Shown in pieces: positions 48,217 to 56,921 of a DNA stretch of 64,000 nucleotides. The notes below the pieces were generated by a model, which worked only from the letters and a program-made list of their open reading frames with translations, was not told where the DNA came from and did not search any database. Made by a program: the position numbers and the translations under genes. Source of the DNA: a virus; the IMG/VR virus record IMGVR_UViG_3300030061_002247, positions 18,878 through 82,877 of that record, one strand, 5' to 3'. Positions within the stretch are counted from its first letter, which is position 1, and each line of letters begins with the position of its first letter.

Positions 48217-50453
48217 CCCTCCTCTTCAAATCAGTCACACATGCCTTACTAGCAAGTGGCATGCTCAGAAAGGGAGAGGGGACGTACACCGTTGACCCCC
48301 TCACTGGTGAGTTGGTGTTCCTAGGAGACACTCACCCGGACCAGTACCACGACCTCAACCCCACCAACGACATGGGATACGACCTACCCAAGAACGCCAG
48401 ATATGGCGACAGGGCAGCAGAGGGAGATTGGGGCATGGGCGCTGATGGCGAGCATGTCTACACTGACATACACGGCAACGAGCATCGACACGGAATAGAC
48501 GCACTGATAGCGAAGGTGTCCAAGATAACCGGTAACGGTGAACTCGCTAGGCAGATAATCAGCGATGCGATAGGCGATTACAACGACGACCATCAGGATG
48601 CGAAGAACCAGAGTCTCCCTGAGGACATCATGTCACCAGAATGGAGGAGACTGACCAAGGGTGATTTCTCCAGCCCGAAAACCACAGAGCAGGCGAACCA
48701 GTTCTCCGCTCGTGGCAAGGGTGGTACTTTCATCAACCTCAACATGAGCAGTGATGCTCGCCTCAAGCACTCCAAGCAGGGCCTAGCAGCGCACCCTGAG
48801 TCGTATAGGATACCATTCGCACCTTACCTGCACGACATTCTCAGGGAGGACTTCAACTACAAATCAAACTTCGATGAGGGAATCACGCATGGCTACATCT
48901 CAGGCAGGCACATATCTCCTAACACTAGGAGACTGAGGGGTAGGGTAGGTGAGAACCTAGCAGATGACATGACACTACCACCTGAGTTCAGGGAGATGCT
49001 CGGCCACTCATCCGTAGGTGACGTGGTGCACAACGACGTTCACAACTGGGAGATGGTTCAACACATGCCTCTTGACATTTTCAATCCTCTTCCCGAATAT
49101 GGAAAGGGAGTAAAAAATCCGGGCGGCACTAACATAAAGAAAGAAAACTATCGTGAATACATGTTAAAATTGCTACCAGCGATTGTCTCTAATCTCAATG
49201 AGAACAACACCGAGATGCTAGACGTTCCCCTATTTACGAGACAAGACCCATCAGGCCCTGTTGAAGGTCCTACAGTCAGGGAGATATATGATGAGACTAG
49301 ATTTGGGAAGAAGTTTCCTAAACTTGACGAAATAATAGACCAGATGGCCATGAGTCCTGATGCTCTTCAATTCATGCTCGGCAACCCTGCTCAGAAGACA
49401 TCACGTGTCAATAAGTTGGTGAACACTCTCAAGAATGAACTGATAGCACACCCCGATTTGAAGGGGCAGGGACAGCAGATGTTCGACAATGCCATGGAGA
49501 GGGTCACTGCCGGTAACACTTTGGGGACTCACGGCAAGAAGGGCAAGGCAGTGCACATGCCAGCAGCCGAGTTCCTCGCACTCTCAGGTGTCATAGGAAG
49601 TCTAGACGCTCTCACTAACTTCGCTCAAGAAGAGCCTGCTCATGAGACCTCTCAAAGTCAGAAAGACATGTTCTCCCTCTTAGGGTCTCTCGTCACATTG
49701 GGTCACGGTGGCACGGTGCGTGAGTTCGCACCTGTGTCAGGAGAGGCCGCTCCCGGTCTAGTCCCCAAGTATCTAGATGGTCACCTCGATGTCAACAGAC
49801 CATTGCCTGAGCACATGCAGAACTACTTCGTGCCGAGCGCAATGACAGAGGCATACTACTCCCCGCTAGCGACAGATGACTCAGAGCCGATGGCGAAACC
49901 AGAAGCACAACCCGAAGCACCACCACCTGATTTCGCTAGTATGGATGACGAATACCGGAAGAAAGTAGGAGAGGCTATATCCAGAAGAATGCAAAAAGAG
50001 CCGATGTTCGGTCTTCCATCGTATTTCCAACAGACTGGTAAGCAACCAGTAGACCCTCTTTCTCTTGACGAGCAGCAAAGGCAAAAACTCATGGAAGCAG
50101 TCAAAACTTTTGGTGCTTCACAAAGCCCTTATCAAACAAAGTTGACTGACTCCTTCCCAGTGGCAACCAGTTTCGATACACTATCCATCGAAGACAGACT
50201 GGTGAAAGCAATGGAAAGAGTCCAGATGCTTGAGGCCAAAAGGGACGTGGCTGTGCTCAAGCAGATGCCCAAGGAGAACCTTAGTGCTAACAAGGAGGAC
50301 GACGTGTCATTCCTCGCCATGAAACTCGGTATCACCAAGCAGGATGTCAGAACCATATCCAACAGCAAAGGCGATTGGGACAGGATTGCCAAGGCATACA
50401 AAATCAAACCATCAGTAGTCAAGGTGGTCAAGGTCACACTGGGGGGAGAGTGA
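48213..50453 (+). CDS. uncharacterised large virion-type protein, 746 aa
   Basis: Long protein with no recognised catalytic domain. Begins TLLFKSVTHALLASGMLRKGE, then a His/Asp-rich segment (GDGEHVYTDIHGNEHRHGID region), many acidic/aromatic patches and a C-terminal helix TKQDVRTISNSKGDWDRIAK resembling a small DNA- or RNA-binding helix-turn-helix. Position among assembly genes suggests a structural or tail protein. Overlaps both neighbours. Confidence 0.5.
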   Translation: MTLLFKSVTHALLASGMLRKGEGTYTVDPLTGELVFLGDTHPDQYHDLNPTNDMGYDLPKNARYGDRAAEGDWGMGADGEHVYTDIHGNEHRHGIDALIAKVSKITGNGELARQIISDAIGDYNDDHQDAKNQSLPEDIMSPEWRRLTKGDFSSPKTTEQANQFSARGKGGTFINLNMSSDARLKHSKQGLAAHPESYRIPFAPYLHDILREDFNYKSNFDEGITHGYISGRHISPNTRRLRGRVGENLADDMTLPPEFREMLGHSSVGDVVHNDVHNWEMVQHMPLDIFNPLPEYGKGVKNPGGTNIKKENYREYMLKLLPAIVSNLNENNTEMLDVPLFTRQDPSGPVEGPTVREIYDETRFGKKFPKLDEIIDQMAMSPDALQFMLGNPAQKTSRVNKLVNTLKNELIAHPDLKGQGQQMFDNAMERVTAGNTLGTHGKKGKAVHMPAAEFLALSGVIGSLDALTNFAQEEPAHETSQSQKDMFSLLGSLVTLGHGGTVREFAPVSGEAAPGLVPKYLDGHLDVNRPLPEHMQNYFVPSAMTEAYYSPLATDDSEPMAKPEAQPEAPPPDFASMDDEYRKKVGEAISRRMQKEPMFGLPSYFQQTGKQPVDPLSLDEQQRQKLMEAVKTFGASQSPYQTKLTDSFPVATSFDTLSIEDRLVKAMERVQMLEAKRDVAVLKQMPKENLSANKEDDVSFLAMKLGITKQDVRTISNSKGDWDRIAKAYKIKPSVVKVVKVTLGGE

Positions 50454-51373
50454 TGGGTAAGATTCTCGTCAAGTCACCAGCCATTGCTGCACCCTTGTCT
50501 GCTGCTCTAGGCAACACAGTTCAAGATGCCTTCAGGGTAAAGACACCATTTGGGAGAGGAGTCGGTGGTGCTCTCGGTGGACTTTCAGCACTGACATCCC
50601 TAGCAGATGCAAGCGAGAACCAGCAAGACCTACTCAGTGGGGCACAGATGGCCGCCGGTCGTGGCGTAGGTGCTTACATCGGTGCAGGTAAGGTAGCAGA
50701 CTCTGCTCAACCAATGGTCAGTCAGGCTTATGACAAGACTCATCGGGGATTCAACAAACTCAGAGGTGTAGCCCCGCCTGAACACAGAGACCAACAAATA
50801 GCAGTGCGTAGGGAAAGAGCAGCACAACCTGCCGCCTCGCCGGACTTCAACGTACCAGAAAACTTCCAACTGGGGATATACGGCACACCCATGCCCGGAG
50901 GTAATCAAGTGGTATCAGGTCAAAAGGGTATACAGAGAAATATGTTCAACCCAGCAGCACCAGCAGCGCCTACCGGTCTTGAAGCAGCAGGACTAGGCAA
51001 CGTAGACCCATCAGTGCTGCAAAATGTCGCTCCTAATCCTGATGTTAGAGCAGGACAGTCATATGCTGACCAAGTTTACCAGACACCAACTGGCTCTGCC
51101 GGAGTGCCCACAATGAGCATGGAGCAGATGGGTCAGATGCTACCGGGGGTCGAACAACCCTCTCTTCAAACACAGAATGCCAAAGTAGGCTCTACTGAAG
51201 TTGGTGTTCCTGCAAAACAAGCGGTAGACCCGAATCAAGTAAACCCTGAAGACCTTGTTGCTGAGATGAATCCACAGGGCGCTGCTGGTTATTTTGGTTA
51301 TCAGAATAATATGAAAAACGCAGGAGAACCGATGGAACTGGCTTTTATGTTATTGAAGTCGGTGATGCGATGA
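50453..51373 (+). CDS. protein with C-terminal tag, 306 aa
   Basis: Gly/Ala-rich front (AAPLSAALGNTVQDAFR, RGVGGALGGLSALT) looks membrane- or assembly-like; the middle is Pro/Gln-rich. The end EPMELAFMLLKSVMR resembles the shared tag but at the C-terminus. ATG 50453 overlaps the previous stop by TGATG; its own stop overlaps the terminase start by ATGA. Confidence 0.5.
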   Translation: MGKILVKSPAIAAPLSAALGNTVQDAFRVKTPFGRGVGGALGGLSALTSLADASENQQDLLSGAQMAAGRGVGAYIGAGKVADSAQPMVSQAYDKTHRGFNKLRGVAPPEHRDQQIAVRRERAAQPAASPDFNVPENFQLGIYGTPMPGGNQVVSGQKGIQRNMFNPAAPAAPTGLEAAGLGNVDPSVLQNVAPNPDVRAGQSYADQVYQTPTGSAGVPTMSMEQMGQMLPGVEQPSLQTQNAKVGSTEVGVPAKQAVDPNQVNPEDLVAEMNPQGAAGYFGYQNNMKNAGEPMELAFMLLKSVMR

Positions 51374-52851
51374 GCGACGAGTCGATGGATGACTTCATCA
51401 TCCAGATGGACAGGGAGATGTGCAGGAAGTCATTCGAGTACTTCTTCGTGGACATACTCGGTTTCCTGTTCAGCGACCATCACCAATCTTGGAAGGACGG
51501 GCTTGAGGAATCGCAGTACTACTGCGTGAAAGCATCTCGTGACCACGGCAAATCCGTGTTCTTCATGTCCTATGCATTGTGGCTCGCTGCATTCAATCCC
51601 AACAAGCACATCATGATTTTCTCACACTCCCTTGAGCAGACGCTTGAGCACATGCGATTCATAAAAAGCAACATCGACAGGACCGATTGCCTTCGTGGTC
51701 TGATACCAGAGGGCAGACCTTGGGCCAAATCGTACTTCGAGTTCTCCAACGGCTCTCGTATCATGGCCAAGTCGGTCGGTGGTGCTACTCGTGGTTTCCA
51801 CCCCGACGTGGTTGTCTGTGACGATATCCTGTGGGGCACTAGCGGTACTGAACTACAGAGAACCGCAGATTGGTTCTACGGTGTACTTCTTCCTGTACTT
51901 CACCACAGCAGCAAACTCATGATGGTAGGAACTCCATTCAGTTACAACGACCTGTATGCGGAGTTGGAGCAGAAGGAGACGTTCCGTGTGGAGACCTTCC
52001 CTGCGATAAACAACGAGGGAATCGCACTCTGGCCTGAGCGTTGGAACATAGAGGCATTGGAGCAGAGGCGACTCTCCATGCCAGCAATACAATTCAGCCG
52101 TGAGTATCTGTGTGAGCCTATCCACGATGTGGCCAGTATGTTCCCGATGGACATACTAGAGGGCGCTAGAGACACTGAACTCACCCTGATAGACAGGGCT
52201 GAGACCAACTACAACGAGGAGGGAGAGCCTGACGGTGTGTTCGGCCAGCACTTCATAGGGCACGACCCGGCCATATCCTCCGACAAGAATGCTGACTTCA
52301 CAGCAATGACTGTCATGAGGCAGATTCCAGATGAGGAGTTCAAGCAGATAGTGCATGTCGTCCACGAGCGTGGTATGTCCTCGATGGCGCAGAAGAGGAT
52401 GATGGTCATGCTCAACAACAAGTTCAGTCCCGAACTGATAGAACTTGAGGGCAACAACTTCCAGAGGATGCTTGAGCAGGAGATGAGGGAGATGGCGGCA
52501 GACATGCCAATCCGTGTCTTCATGACAACCAGAGCGAAGAAGGAGTCACTATTCATGTCACTATTGCTGGCATTCGAGCAGGGGCACATCAAACTACCAT
52601 ACGGAGACGAGAGGAGCAGGAAGTACACACACGAGGTTGAGAGCCAGTTGAACAGGTTCGGCATGCAGAAGAACGGCAGGCTAGAGAGCGTGGGCGTTCA
52701 CGACGACTTGGCGATGAGTCTCGCTCTCGCTAATTGGGCATCAAAGGAGTTCAAGGGGACGGTTGTTCTCCTAGATGATTATATGCCGGGCTTCGACAGC
52801 ATGTTCGGCGGCGGGAAGGAACAGTCCGGCGGAGGGTGGCTAATACCCTGA
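51370..52851 (+). CDS. terminase large subunit (DNA packaging ATPase/nuclease)
   Basis: 493 residues. Walker A is the deviant KASRDHGKS (54-62) usual in large terminases, Walker B DVVVCDDIL (about 144-152), then a GTPF coupling motif. The nuclease domain begins FIGHDPAISSDKNADFTAM with Asp residues of the RNase H fold and later GVHDDLAMSLALA. It cuts the DNA concatemer and pumps it into the procapsid through the portal. Confidence 0.93.
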   Translation: MSDESMDDFIIQMDREMCRKSFEYFFVDILGFLFSDHHQSWKDGLEESQYYCVKASRDHGKSVFFMSYALWLAAFNPNKHIMIFSHSLEQTLEHMRFIKSNIDRTDCLRGLIPEGRPWAKSYFEFSNGSRIMAKSVGGATRGFHPDVVVCDDILWGTSGTELQRTADWFYGVLLPVLHHSSKLMMVGTPFSYNDLYAELEQKETFRVETFPAINNEGIALWPERWNIEALEQRRLSMPAIQFSREYLCEPIHDVASMFPMDILEGARDTELTLIDRAETNYNEEGEPDGVFGQHFIGHDPAISSDKNADFTAMTVMRQIPDEEFKQIVHVVHERGMSSMAQKRMMVMLNNKFSPELIELEGNNFQRMLEQEMREMAADMPIRVFMTTRAKKESLFMSLLLAFEQGHIKLPYGDERSRKYTHEVESQLNRFGMQKNGRLESVGVHDDLAMSLALANWASKEFKGTVVLLDDYMPGFDSMFGGGKEQSGGGWLIP

Positions 52852-52861
52852 GGTGAGAGAG

Positions 52862-52954
52862 ATGGCGAGATACGATAATAACAGCAGTACAAACATGACA
52901 GACAATTCAACAGGCGTTTTCTACACATACTGGGGTGATGACAATCTGGTATAG
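52862..52954 (+). CDS. 30-residue peptide
   Basis: MARYDNNSSTNMTDNSTGVF... preceded by GAGGTGAGAG about 5 bases upstream. Overlaps the start of the next gene. Only the ribosome site and position support it. Confidence 0.35.
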   Translation: MARYDNNSSTNMTDNSTGVFYTYWGDDNLV

Positions 52955-54083
52955 CGCCGTACTGAAGGAAGACGTAGACTTCCAGATTGAATCTATACAG
53001 AAGGAAGAGGAGAAGTTCACACCCTCATACGCATTCTCCAACACAGGCAGTGGTTGGTTCGAGACTCATCTTGGTTGCAGTGCATCCGACTTCGTATCCA
53101 GACTCAGGAAGATGAGAAGGAACAACAAGGAAATCAAGAGCGACATCGACCTCCTTATTGAGGATGTTAGGACACTCAAGGCGCTGGAGGTGAAGACCAC
53201 GCTCAAGGGTATATCTTGGGCTAACGGCAAGGAGAGCACGATAAAGCAACTGGGTGCTAGTGATAGAGACCTCAAGAGTCTCAGGAGATTCGGTGAGAGT
53301 CGAAGAGTAGGACTCATGCAGGCCTGCAACCTGTGGGACAGTGCTGACTCGTCACTCAAAATGCTAGACCAATACACAGATGTTTGGGGTGAGCAGGAGT
53401 CACAGGCATGGGCTACGGCCATGCAGAGCAAGACGGATGCCAAGAAGATGTGGAGAAGCACTCTGCACCAATCCGAGCGCCTGACTCAGAAGGAGCAGGA
53501 CACATTGACCAAGGCATCATACATACTACAACTAGAGGGTGCACTCTCCAGTAGGAGACTACAGGAGAGAATGCTGGACCAATCCATACTACACAAGAGC
53601 ATGACAACAGGCAAGTTGTCCAAGTTGCTCTCGATGTACGGTGAGGAGTATGATATCATCAACGGTCCTAAGAAGGGTACATTCGTCAAGATGGACGATG
53701 ATGGAATCATCATCAAGAACCCTTGGTCATACGCCGCTGATTTCCTAGAGTCAGATGGTTTCATCAAAGTGTCAGAGAGAGGTGAGACCTCACTCGGATT
53801 CGTATCAACAGGGAAGAGAGGCAAGGTACATTGCGAGCAACTACACAAGATGATAGAAGGTGGTACTCTCCAATTGAACAGAAAAATATCCAAGGAACAC
53901 ACGACTCAACACCGTCTTGTCTTCAACATGGACAATGAGATATCTAACATTCTCAAGAACATGTTGCCTTACCTATCGACAAAAAAAGAACAAGCGGTAT
54001 ACATATTGGATAAAATGGAAACACTCAAGCACGACGCACCCCACGGCGTTGACAAACAGGAGGGTGATGTAGATGGCAGATGA
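52938..54083 (+). CDS. uncharacterised protein between terminase and portal, 381 aa
   Basis: Long helical protein (EEEKFTPSYAFSNTGSGWFETHLG, then RKMRRNNKEIKSDIDLLIED). The second half has a winged-helix-like EEYDIINGPKKGTFVKMDDD and RGETSLGFVSTGKRGKVH. Position suggests a packaging or portal-associated assembly factor. GTG 52935 or ATG 52938 may start it. Confidence 0.5.
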   Translation: MTIWYSAVLKEDVDFQIESIQKEEEKFTPSYAFSNTGSGWFETHLGCSASDFVSRLRKMRRNNKEIKSDIDLLIEDVRTLKALEVKTTLKGISWANGKESTIKQLGASDRDLKSLRRFGESRRVGLMQACNLWDSADSSLKMLDQYTDVWGEQESQAWATAMQSKTDAKKMWRSTLHQSERLTQKEQDTLTKASYILQLEGALSSRRLQERMLDQSILHKSMTTGKLSKLLSMYGEEYDIINGPKKGTFVKMDDDGIIIKNPWSYAADFLESDGFIKVSERGETSLGFVSTGKRGKVHCEQLHKMIEGGTLQLNRKISKEHTTQHRLVFNMDNEISNILKNMLPYLSTKKEQAVYILDKMETLKHDAPHGVDKQEGDVDGR

Positions 54084-55809
54084 AAGTCCTGTAAGGAGAT
54101 TTCTGGATTCTCTGAACCCATTCAAGAGACGTACTACCCCTCAACCTCAGATGCCTCTGTACACCACTGGAATACAAGAGCCTGTGTTGGCACAGGGTAT
54201 CACTATACCCGCTCTATACGCTGTATCACATGAGAATCTCATTCTCAGAACAGTCTTATCCAAACTACAGCAGGAGATATTCAGGAGGGGGTACTTCTGG
54301 GAGAAGAAGTTCAGATTCAAGTGCGACACTTGTGGTGAGGAATACCATCACGATGTGGATATGTGCAATGTCTGCGACTCACCGGTCAGACCACCAAGTG
54401 CTGATGAGATTGTCTACCCAAGATGGCTTCTCAGAGAGCAGAACTCCATGGAGCAGGACTTCATGCATGTGCTGTATGAGATAGAGAAGGACCTCAATGT
54501 AGTTGACGATGCCTTCCTCATTATCGTCAAAGAGTACTACGTAGACCCAGAAGACGGTGAGATTCAGTTCTTCAGGGTCAAGGAACTCATTCGTGGTGAC
54601 CCTATATTCATGCGAATAGTATCTGATAAGAGAGGAGTCAGAGGTGGTAGGTACAAGGTCTGCCCTTTGCACAGGACAGAGGTATCCTATCCCGGTCAAG
54701 AGGGCGACTGCCAAGTCTGTGGTGGGCAGATGGAAGACGTGCACTACATCAATATGGCTGGTAGTGGCAAGAGCCAGTACTACCTCAAGGGTGAGGTACT
54801 CCACGTCAGCAAGTACAACCCATCGAAACTCTATGGAAGAAGCCCTGTCAATACCATGTGGAGACAGGCCATGACACTCACAGCGATGGACAACTACATG
54901 TACACATCATACCAGAAGAGGAGAGCACCCAAGGGAATCATATCAGTTACTACTGACAATCTGGAGTCGATGAAGTCCTTTTGGAAGACAGTCGATGAGA
55001 AGATGGAGAGAGACCCTCACTACATACCGAAAGTCGGTATCGAGAGTTCCAGTGGAAGAGGGGGTGTCAATTGGATTAAGTTCATGGATACCCTTGAGGA
55101 GATGCAGTACATCGCAGTTCGTGATGAGATGAGAAACAGGATAGCAGCATTCTACGGTGTGTCAGCAGTGTTCATGATTGACAACGGCAAGAGTGGTGGC
55201 CTCAACAACGAGGGTATGCAGATTCTCGTCACCAACCGTGCCGTAGAGTACGGGCAGAAGGTGTACACTGATGTTCTCTTCCCACGTATGCTCAAGGAGA
55301 TGGGGGTAGAAGATTGGAAACTGACACTCTATCCGAACGAGGAGGAAGACGAGATAACCAGACTCAGGAGAGACGAGATGGAAGCGAACCTAGCACAGAG
55401 GATGATGATGCTAGGATACAAACCCGAACTGCTCGAAGAAGGAGAGAGGGACATTCGATTCGTATACAAGAAGATAGACCCGATGGAGGGACAAGGTATG
55501 CCACCCGGAGGTGGCGGTATGCCAATGATGCCACCGGGAATGCCACCGGGAATGCCACCGGGAATGCCACCGGGAGGAGCAATGCCGCCCGGAGTCATGC
55601 AGAGAGTACCCGGAATGCCACCGGGAGTAGCCAACCCCGGAGGGGAGGGTATGGGTATCAGGAACGCACCTCCAGCACGGCCTGAGCAAAGAGCATCAGC
55701 AGGTGCAGGCTCACCATTCTCCAATGTTCAACAGAGAGGACCACAACAATCACCTGTTCAGAGAGCACAACGTGGCATTTCAGACGCAAAACGCCCTCGT
55801 GGTGCATAA
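54073..55809 (+). CDS. portal protein with zinc modules
   Basis: 578 residues. The body (MTLTAMDNYMYTSYQKRRAP, then AVRDEMRNRIAAFYGVSAVFM) follows HK97-type portals. Two zinc-like modules are inserted: CDTCGEEYHHDVDMCNVC (about residues 86-103) and CPLHRTEV...CQVCGG (about 197-217), uncommon in portals. The C-terminus is a proline-methionine-glycine repeat (PPGMPPG). It forms the dodecameric channel for DNA entry. Confidence 0.85.
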   Translation: MADESPVRRFLDSLNPFKRRTTPQPQMPLYTTGIQEPVLAQGITIPALYAVSHENLILRTVLSKLQQEIFRRGYFWEKKFRFKCDTCGEEYHHDVDMCNVCDSPVRPPSADEIVYPRWLLREQNSMEQDFMHVLYEIEKDLNVVDDAFLIIVKEYYVDPEDGEIQFFRVKELIRGDPIFMRIVSDKRGVRGGRYKVCPLHRTEVSYPGQEGDCQVCGGQMEDVHYINMAGSGKSQYYLKGEVLHVSKYNPSKLYGRSPVNTMWRQAMTLTAMDNYMYTSYQKRRAPKGIISVTTDNLESMKSFWKTVDEKMERDPHYIPKVGIESSSGRGGVNWIKFMDTLEEMQYIAVRDEMRNRIAAFYGVSAVFMIDNGKSGGLNNEGMQILVTNRAVEYGQKVYTDVLFPRMLKEMGVEDWKLTLYPNEEEDEITRLRRDEMEANLAQRMMMLGYKPELLEEGERDIRFVYKKIDPMEGQGMPPGGGGMPMMPPGMPPGMPPGMPPGGAMPPGVMQRVPGMPPGVANPGGEGMGIRNAPPARPEQRASAGAGSPFSNVQQRGPQQSPVQRAQRGISDAKRPRGA

Positions 55810-55810
55810 G

Positions 55811-55828
55811 GATAATTAAAGGAACAAC
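55811..55828 (+). promoter_or_regulatory. TATA-like promoter
   Basis: GATAATTAAAGGAACAACAC in the 35-base gap after the portal, centre about 55817, 28 bases before GTG 55845. It shares AAAGGAACAA with the extended minus-strand promoter. Confidence 0.5.
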
Positions 55829-55844
55829 ACTTCGGAGGGCACGA

Positions 55845-56201
55845 GTGAGTATGGACCTATTGAAGTTAGACCCGATGGCTAGGAAGTTAAACGTGCATGC
55901 AGAAGCCTTCACCAAGGCTTTTGAGAATGGTAATGCAGATGATGCAAAACAACATCTAGAGGAGATGTTGAAGTTCGGAGGATACCTACATGAGGACCTA
56001 TCTGTCAAACTAACAAAGGCGGATAATCCGCTATCTGAATATGTAAACGGTGTAGCACCTATGAAGTTCAATGAGAGAGGCACTAATTTCGATGTCAATC
56101 AAAGAGACAGTCAGTTGCCGGGCACAATCATTTCTGCACGAAGCAACAGCAGGATGAGACCCCACACTGGTACTTTCGGAAGAGCATACAGACCAGAGTG
56201 A
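55845..56201 (+). CDS. small assembly-region protein, 118 aa
   Basis: GTG 55845 or ATG 55851. Helical front with HAEAFTKAFENGNADDAKQH and a basic, flexible end RSNSRMRPHTGTFGRAYRPE. No family recognised. Lies between portal and the protease-scaffold gene. Confidence 0.5.
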   Translation: MSMDLLKLDPMARKLNVHAEAFTKAFENGNADDAKQHLEEMLKFGGYLHEDLSVKLTKADNPLSEYVNGVAPMKFNERGTNFDVNQRDSQLPGTIISARSNSRMRPHTGTFGRAYRPE

Positions 56202-56210
56202 GGATTCAAC

Positions 56211-56561
56211 GTGACAACAGAAGAGAGTGGAACAGAGCGGTTAATGAATGCTCTAATCAACAAGATGGAGTCCATGGACCGTTCTCTCGACAGTTTGAAG
56301 CAAGAGAACATAGAACTCAAGAAGATGATTCAAAGACCCGGAAACCTACTCAAGAGAGCAGGTTTCGTATCAGTCAACACCCCGTTGTCAGAAGACGTAG
56401 AGACTGATAACTTCAGAGCAGACCTAGACATGGGAGAGGCTACTCTATTGAAAGGCAAAAGAGTAGACATCGGTGTGATGAGCAACGAAGACGTACATCA
56501 GATGTCTTGGGATGACATTCACGATTTGGCAGATAGCACCAAGAACGTGGAGGTATTATGA
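56211..56561 (+). CDS. coiled-coil protein ending in MSWDDIHDLADST
   Basis: GTG start. Residues 10-45 form a coiled coil (ALINKMESMDRSLDSLKQEN). The C-terminus VHQMSWDDIHDLADSTKNVEVL closely matches the end of the protease-scaffold protein (MSWDEVHNLANSTFRSD). It may be a scaffold partner or decoy. Confidence 0.6.
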   Translation: MTTEESGTERLMNALINKMESMDRSLDSLKQENIELKKMIQRPGNLLKRAGFVSVNTPLSEDVETDNFRADLDMGEATLLKGKRVDIGVMSNEDVHQMSWDDIHDLADSTKNVEVL

Positions 56562-56911
56562 TGAGACCGAGATATGAAGAAGTTTCCAATGAGGCAGAAG
56601 CACTATTGAAGAAAGCACAAAATCTAGCAAAGAGAGCAGAGAAACTTGAGAAATCCGCTCAACCTCACTACGAGCAGACCTTCTCCACAAAACCAGAGGG
56701 CATGCATTTCGTATCAGAGACTGGTGGGCAGACCAAGAGCGCAGGGTACTCGACCAACGGACATCTACTAGATGTGGAGGACGTAGCCAACAAAGGTGCT
56801 ATGTCTAGTTCCTTCAATATAGATGAACTCGCAAACAGGATGAACGCTCATCAAAACGGTGTACAAGACCGTGATGTTTCCACAGACAACAAACAACCAG
56901 ATAGAGACTAG
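56558..56911 (+). CDS. helical protein, 117 aa
   Basis: Basic coiled-coil front (LLKKAQNLAKRAEKLEKSAQ) and a flexible acidic end (HQNGVQDRDVSTDNKQ). No family recognised. ATG-coupled to the upstream gene. Confidence 0.5.
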   Translation: MMRPRYEEVSNEAEALLKKAQNLAKRAEKLEKSAQPHYEQTFSTKPEGMHFVSETGGQTKSAGYSTNGHLLDVEDVANKGAMSSSFNIDELANRMNAHQNGVQDRDVSTDNKQPDRD

Positions 56912-56921
56912 GTGGTAACGT

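Noticed and set aside
55314-55724. Plus and minus frames over the portal C-terminus rich in repeats
   Set aside because: They arise from the repeated PPGM-coding DNA of the portal gene, not from separate genes.
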